Of a DNA stretch of 8,931 nt, positions 5,959 through 8,931 are shown one piece after another. The position numbers and the translations under genes are program-made. Where the stretch lies: NCBI GenBank assembly GCA_009925875.1, contig RFQD01000046.1:1-8931 (forward strand), given 5' to 3'. The DNA comes from Microbacteriaceae bacterium (GTDB taxonomy: Bacteria > Actinomycetota > Actinomycetes > Actinomycetales > Microbacteriaceae). Position 1 is the stretch's first letter. Every line of letters starts with the position of its first letter. The notes under the pieces were generated by a model that was not told where the DNA came from, ran no database searches, and saw nothing but the letters and a program-made list of their open reading frames with translations.

Positions 5959-7050
5959 CTAGTCGACGACAGGCTTCGACAGCCGCTGTTCGGTCTTTGC
6001 ATCGAACACGTGAACGTGCTTCGGTGTGGGAGCGACGGTGATTTTGTCACCACGGAGCGGGTGATTGCGACCATCGACACGCACAACGATGGCGTGTTCT
6101 TTTCCACCAATGGTGGAGTGTCCGTAGAGGTAGCCATCGGCTCCGAGCTCTTCGACCACATCCACTTCGACGTCGAGACCCTTGCCCTGCGTGACTTCGA
6201 AATCTTCGGGACGCACGCCGACGGTGACGGTCTTGCCCTTACCGTGATCGAGGACCTCTTTGCCTACCTTGATGACATCGTTACCGATTTCCACGCCCTC
6301 GGCGGTGAGAGTTGCCGGGAAAATGTTCATGGCGGGTGAACCGATGAATCCGGCGACGAATACGTTCGTGGGGTTTTCGTAGAGGTCACGCGGGGTGCCC
6401 ACTTGCTGCAAGACACCGTCTTTCAACACAACGATTCGGTCGCCCATGGTGAGCGCCTCGGTCTGGTCGTGCGTGACGTAGACGGTCGTGACGCCGAGTC
6501 GACGCTGCAGCGACGCGATCTGTGTGCGAGTCTGCACGCGGAGCTTGGCGTCGAGGTTCGAGAGCGGTTCATCCATCAAGAAAACCTGGGGCTGACGCAC
6601 AATGGCGCGGCCCATGGCAACGCGCTGACGCTGACCGCCCGAAAGAGCCTTGGGCTTGCGGTCGAGGTACGGTTCAAGGTCGAGCAATTTGGCTGCTTCG
6701 AGAACACGGGCGGCCCGCTCCTCCTTCGCAACACCGGCAATCTTCAACGCGAAGCCCATGTTTTCGGCAACCGTCATGTGCGGGTAGAGCGCGTAGTTCT
6801 GGAAGACCATGGCAATGTCGCGGTCTTTCGGCGGAATGTTCGTGACATCGCGGTCACCGATCAGAATCCGCCCCGCGTTGACCTCTTCCAGGCCGGCGAG
6901 CATGCGCAACGTGGTGGACTTTCCGCAACCGGACGGCCCGACGAGAACGAGGAACTCGCCGTCTTTGACCTGCAGGTTGATTTTGTCGACGGCGGCCCGA
7001 GAAGTTCCCGGATACAGCCGGGTGGCGTTGTCGAATGTTACTGATGCCAT
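5959..7050 (-). CDS. Sugar ABC transporter ATP-binding protein, MsiK/UgpC/MalK type
   Basis: Energises one or more carbohydrate importers from the cytosolic side. The protein has 363 residues, usual for the group. Motifs: Walker A GPSGCGKST at 38-46, Q-loop Gln84 in VFQNYALYPHM, signature LSGGQRQR at 136-143, Walker B VFLMDEP at 156-162 with catalytic Glu161, D-loop SNLD at 164-167, and switch His194 in THDQTEALTMGDR. The C-terminal 130 or so residues form the TOBE/MalK regulatory domain, with VGVRPEDF. No permease or binding-protein gene is adjacent, so it may be a shared ATPase, as MsiK is in Streptomyces (established there, inferred here). The ATG has AAGGAG (complement of 7059-7064) eight bases upstream. 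The 5' region carries the inverted repeat at 7135-7159. The DUF4032 gene follows in the same frame. Confidence 0.95.
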   Translation of the reverse strand: MASVTFDNATRLYPGTSRAAVDKINLQVKDGEFLVLVGPSGCGKSTTLRMLAGLEEVNAGRILIGDRDVTNIPPKDRDIAMVFQNYALYPHMTVAENMGFALKIAGVAKEERAARVLEAAKLLDLEPYLDRKPKALSGGQRQRVAMGRAIVRQPQVFLMDEPLSNLDAKLRVQTRTQIASLQRRLGVTTVYVTHDQTEALTMGDRIVVLKDGVLQQVGTPRDLYENPTNVFVAGFIGSPAMNIFPATLTAEGVEIGNDVIKVGKEVLDHGKGKTVTVGVRPEDFEVTQGKGLDVEVDVVEELGADGYLYGHSTIGGKEHAIVVRVDGRNHPLRGDKITVAPTPKHVHVFDAKTEQRLSKPVVD

Positions 7051-7106
7051 GGTGATTTCTCCTTCACCGGCAGGTACGTGCCGGACGATCCGTAGTGAAT
7101 GAAGAC

Positions 7107-7127
7107 GACGTCGAAAAGTGACGTCGA
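7107..7127. repeat. Direct repeat of GACGTCGA in the leader of the ABC ATPase gene
   Basis: GACGTCGA occurs at 7107-7114 and 7120-7127, 13 bases start to start, each containing the palindrome GACGTC. It lies between the candidate promoter and the ATG of the minus-strand ATPase gene. It could be a second regulator site or chance; no known operator is recognised. Confidence 0.4.
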
Positions 7128-7132
7128 CCCGT

Positions 7133-7138
7133 AAAGTA
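7133..7138 (-). promoter_or_regulatory. Possible -10 element of the ABC ATPase gene
   Basis: Read on the minus strand this is TACTTT (TANNNT). A weak -35, TTCAGT, lies 18 bases upstream on the same strand (7157-7162). The inverted repeat at 7135-7159 fills the spacer, so a bound repressor would block polymerase. The expected start would be about 75 bases before the ATG. Confidence 0.35.
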
Positions 7139-7159
7139 TTCCACGTTCCCGGGAATACT
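7135..7159. promoter_or_regulatory. Operator-like inverted repeat in the divergent intergenic region
   Basis: Perfect eight-base arms AGTATTCC (7135-7142) and GGAATACT (7152-7159) are separated by nine bases. Nested inside is a perfect ten-base palindrome, TTCCCGGGAA (7146-7155), with a different centre and a central CG, as LacI-family operators often have. It sits between the divergent ABC ATPase and LLM oxidoreductase genes and is not followed by T-runs, so a protein-binding site is likelier than a terminator. The cognate regulator is not in the window. Confidence 0.65.
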
Positions 7160-7194
7160 GAACGATGAGTTGTGGTTCGTCACAGTGAACGAAT

Positions 7195-7200
7195 AGAGGA
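7195..7200 (+). promoter_or_regulatory. Ribosome binding site that fixes the LLM oxidoreductase start
   Basis: AGAGGA lies five bases before the ATG at 7206. The in-frame ATG at 7200 overlaps this site and has no site of its own, so 7206 is preferred. Confidence 0.7.
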
Positions 7201-7205
7201 TGCTC

Positions 7206-8276
7206 ATGACCGATAACCCCTTTGCTGACGTCGAGTTCGGTCTCGACACTTTTGGCGATGCCACGGTGGATGCGGCGGGAACGCCGTTGTCGCACGCGCA
7301 AGTCTTACGCAACGTGGTTGACGAAGCCGTGCTCGCCGATGAGCTGGGCATTGACTTCATTGGTATCGGGGAGCACCACCGCAAGGATTTCGCCGTGTCG
7401 GCGCCCGAAGTGGTGCTCGCGGCCATCGCCTCGCGCACCTCGCGCATCCGGCTGGGTTCGGCCGTGACGGTGTTGAGCTCCGACGACCCCATCCGCGTGT
7501 ATCAGCGTTTCTCGACGCTCGACGCCGTCTCGAACGGGCGTGCCGAGGTGATTTTGGGACGCGGATCATTCACGGAGTCGTTTCCTCTGTTTGGCTTCAA
7601 TCTGGCCGATTACGAATCGCTGTTTGAAGAGAAGCTTGATTTGCTCTCGGAAATCATCACGGAGAAGCCGGTCACGTGGGAGGGTTCGTTCCGCCCGGCG
7701 TTGAAGAACCAGGCAATTTTTCCTCCCATTGAGCACGGCACCCTGAAGGCATGGATTGGTGTGGGCGGTAGCCCGCAGTCCGTCGTGCGTGCCGCACATT
7801 ACGGATTGCCGCTCATGCTCGCGATCATCGGCGGTAGCCCCTTACGTTTCAAGCCGTACGTCGACCTCTATCACGAGGCACTCGAGAAGATGGGTAAGCC
7901 GACTCTTCCCGTTGGCGAACACTCGCCCGGCTTCATTGCCGCCACGGACGAGGAGGCGCGAGAAACGGTCTGGCCGCACTACCAGCGCATGCACGCGAGT
8001 ATTGGTCGTGAGCGCGGATGGCCACCCCTGCAGCGTGGCCAGTTCGACATGGAGTGTGGCCCGGATGGCGCGCTCTTTGTGGGATCCCCGGAGACGGTCG
8101 CACGCAAGCTGGCCAAAACGGTTGCCGGTTTGGGTCTTGGTCGCTTTGATTTGAAGTACAGCCTCGGTTCGCTGAGCCACGAAAACCTGATGGAGTGCAT
8201 CCGTCTGTATGGAACCGAGGTCATTCCCCGCACGCGCGAACTTTTGGCTGTCGAATACGCACCTGCTCTCGCGTAA
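7206..8276 (+). CDS. LLM-class flavin-dependent oxidoreductase (luciferase-like monooxygenase)
   Basis: A bacterial-luciferase-like TIM-barrel oxidoreductase of 356 residues from the ATG at 7206, using reduced FMN or possibly F420. The evidence is the layout FGLDTFGD (11-18), the active-site stretch GIGEHHRKDFAVSAPEVVLA (53-72), SRIRLGSAVTVLSSDDPIRV (79-98), and GRAEVILGRGSF (111-122), a conserved loop near the flavin in this superfamily. The later WIGVGGSP and the C-terminal VGSPETVARKL are typical of LLM proteins. It looks closest to the subgroup of small uncharacterised LLM oxidoreductases, from memory. The substrate cannot be inferred. It is transcribed divergently from the ABC ATPase gene, sharing the operator-like repeat. 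An alternative ATG at 7200 would add two residues. Its TAA is part of a possible -10 element for the next gene. Confidence 0.93.
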   Translation: MTDNPFADVEFGLDTFGDATVDAAGTPLSHAQVLRNVVDEAVLADELGIDFIGIGEHHRKDFAVSAPEVVLAAIASRTSRIRLGSAVTVLSSDDPIRVYQRFSTLDAVSNGRAEVILGRGSFTESFPLFGFNLADYESLFEEKLDLLSEIITEKPVTWEGSFRPALKNQAIFPPIEHGTLKAWIGVGGSPQSVVRAAHYGLPLMLAIIGGSPLRFKPYVDLYHEALEKMGKPTLPVGEHSPGFIAATDEEARETVWPHYQRMHASIGRERGWPPLQRGQFDMECGPDGALFVGSPETVARKLAKTVAGLGLGRFDLKYSLGSLSHENLMECIRLYGTEVIPRTRELLAVEYAPALA

Positions 8277-8279
8277 TGT
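8274..8279 (+). promoter_or_regulatory. Possible -10 element (TAATGT) for a leaderless GH3 mRNA
   Basis: TAATGT fits TANNNT, begins with the TAA stop of the upstream gene, and lies six bases before the ATG at 8286, the same geometry as at 1061-1073. It is a weak match to TATAAT, and no -35 is seen. The gene may instead be translated by coupling to the upstream gene, only nine bases away. Confidence 0.3.
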
Positions 8280-8285
8280 GAGCGC

Positions 8286-8931
8286 ATGGCGCGATTACTT
8301 CGGCGGTCCGCAGTGGTCACGCTGTGCGCCGTTGTTGCGCTCGTGTGTGTGTTTGTTGTGACGGCTGCGGCGCCGGTGCGTCTGACGAATGGCCCTGTTG
8401 CAACGAACACGGCCACGCCAACCGAGGTTGTTGCGCAGCCGATCGATCCAATTCGGGCGTGGTCGGAATTGAGACTCGCGGAGATGACTCCCGACGAGAA
8501 GGTGCGGAGCTTGCTGGTCATTCACGTCCCGGGTATCAACCCTGAGGGGATGCGCGCCGCCGTCGACTCTGTGGCGTCGGGTGGAGCCGGTGTGGGTGGT
8601 CTGATCCTGATGCGCGACAACATTCCCGGCTCTCCCGAGGAGCTCGCCAGTCTGACGGCGTACGCGGAAGCCGACCCGGCGTTACCGCCCATCGTTGCGA
8701 TTGACGAAGAAGGGGGAGATGTTGTTCGACTGCCGTACGACGATTTTGCCGGGGCGGATTCTCTGCGCGCGGCCGATGCCGCGGAAACGGCGACCGCGTT
8801 TGCGGGCCGAGCCGCGTTGCTTGCTTCGGTGGGGGTGAACCTCAACTTTGGTCTCGTCGCCGACGTCACATCTGACCCGGGTTCCTTCATCTATTGGCGC
8901 ACCTTTGGTGATGATCCGGCGTCGGCGGCGC
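8286..8931 (+). CDS. Secreted glycoside hydrolase family 3 protein, NagZ-like beta-N-acetylhexosaminidase, 3' end missing
   Basis: 215 codons are visible; the window ends before the stop. Residues 1-29 form a signal peptide or anchor: basic ArgLeuLeuArgArg, a hydrophobic core at 9-25, and an Ala-rich end (TAAA) before Pro30. There is no acceptable lipobox, so the product should be secreted or anchored by its N-terminus. The GH3 domain begins near residue 58. DEEGGDVVRLP at 140-150 is the family's substrate-binding signature, and GVNLNFGLVADV (183-194) followed by SFIYWRTFGDDP (200-211) matches the next conserved block, with Gly-Leu where Ala-Pro is usual. The His/Asp general acid-base dyad of NagZ enzymes would lie beyond the end. 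Likely substrate: terminal beta-GlcNAc in peptidoglycan fragments or chitin (family inference). Confidence 0.9.
   Translation, partial: MARLLRRSAVVTLCAVVALVCVFVVTAAAPVRLTNGPVATNTATPTEVVAQPIDPIRAWSELRLAEMTPDEKVRSLLVIHVPGINPEGMRAAVDSVASGGAGVGGLILMRDNIPGSPEELASLTAYAEADPALPPIVAIDEEGGDVVRLPYDDFAGADSLRAADAAETATAFAGRAALLASVGVNLNFGLVADVTSDPGSFIYWRTFGDDPASAA

Noticed and set aside
6403..7044. A 213-codon open frame on the + strand opposite the ABC ATPase gene
   Set aside because: It lies wholly within a gene with intact Walker and signature motifs on the other strand and is a codon-bias shadow; the translation shows no family.
7171..7184. TGTG-N6-CACA as a CRP/GlxR-type site before the LLM gene
   Set aside because: The known actinobacterial site is TGTGA-N6-TCACA, that is eight bases between TGTG and CACA; here only six, and the fifth arm base does not pair.
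7170..7199. TTGTGG-18-TAGAGG as a promoter for the LLM gene
   Set aside because: The -10 lacks the final T and overlaps the Shine-Dalgarno site; a leaderless start would make that good ribosome binding site unnecessary.
8286..8350. A lipoprotein signal in the GH3 protein (Cys14 or Cys21)
   Set aside because: Neither cysteine is preceded by Gly, Ala or Ser at -1 as a lipobox needs, and both are inside the hydrophobic core.
1..8931. A mobile element, CRISPR array, phage or defence system
   Set aside because: No transposase, integrase, direct-repeat array, nuclease or toxin-antitoxin motif was found, and the tRNA is complete with no second partial copy as an attachment site; the genes are mostly core functions.

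Overview
The window looks like ordinary chromosomal sequence from a moderately GC-rich actinobacterium, probably of the family Microbacteriaceae. The evidence is the gene order proA - small membrane ORF - nadD - hypothetical - rsfS - tRNA-Ala, frequent GTG starts, TANNNT-type promoter elements that point to leaderless starts, and actinobacterial families such as the DUF4032 kinase-like protein and an orphan sugar-ABC ATPase. I see no phage, transposon, CRISPR array or toxin-antitoxin module. The identification rests on family recognition by eye; no search was run.

Left part (1-3350, all + strand): the 3' part of proA (proline biosynthesis), a 60-residue one-helix membrane protein, nadD (NAD synthesis), an unrecognised disordered tail-anchored protein, and rsfS (ribosome silencing factor). 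The last three are tightly packed (GTGA overlap, then zero-base spacing), so they should be co-translated. A tRNA-Ala(GGC) follows, closed by a very clean intrinsic terminator.

Middle (3397-4605, + strand): a small TM2-domain membrane protein with its own promoter and Shine-Dalgarno site, followed 18 nt later by a BadF/BadG-type sugar kinase, probably an N-acetylglucosamine kinase. It meets the oppositely oriented DUF4032 gene stop codon to stop codon, with no base between them.

Right part: a minus-strand pair (7050-4606) comprising an MsiK/UgpC/MalK-type ABC ATPase and a DUF4032 protein with protein-kinase-like motifs. Upstream lies a divergent control region with a striking inverted repeat, and on the + strand an LLM-class flavin oxidoreductase and the start of a secreted GH3 glycosidase (NagZ-like).

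Possible common theme (inference): GH3 N-acetylhexosaminidase, GlcNAc-type kinase and a shared sugar-ABC ATPase could all serve amino-sugar or cell-wall sugar recycling, but they lie in separate transcription units. The items most worth a second look are the operator-like repeat at 7135-7159, the ABC ATPase/kinase-like pair in one frame separated by a single stop codon, the tail-anchored protein between nadD and rsfS, and two candidate leaderless starts whose -10 element is built from the upstream gene's stop codon.
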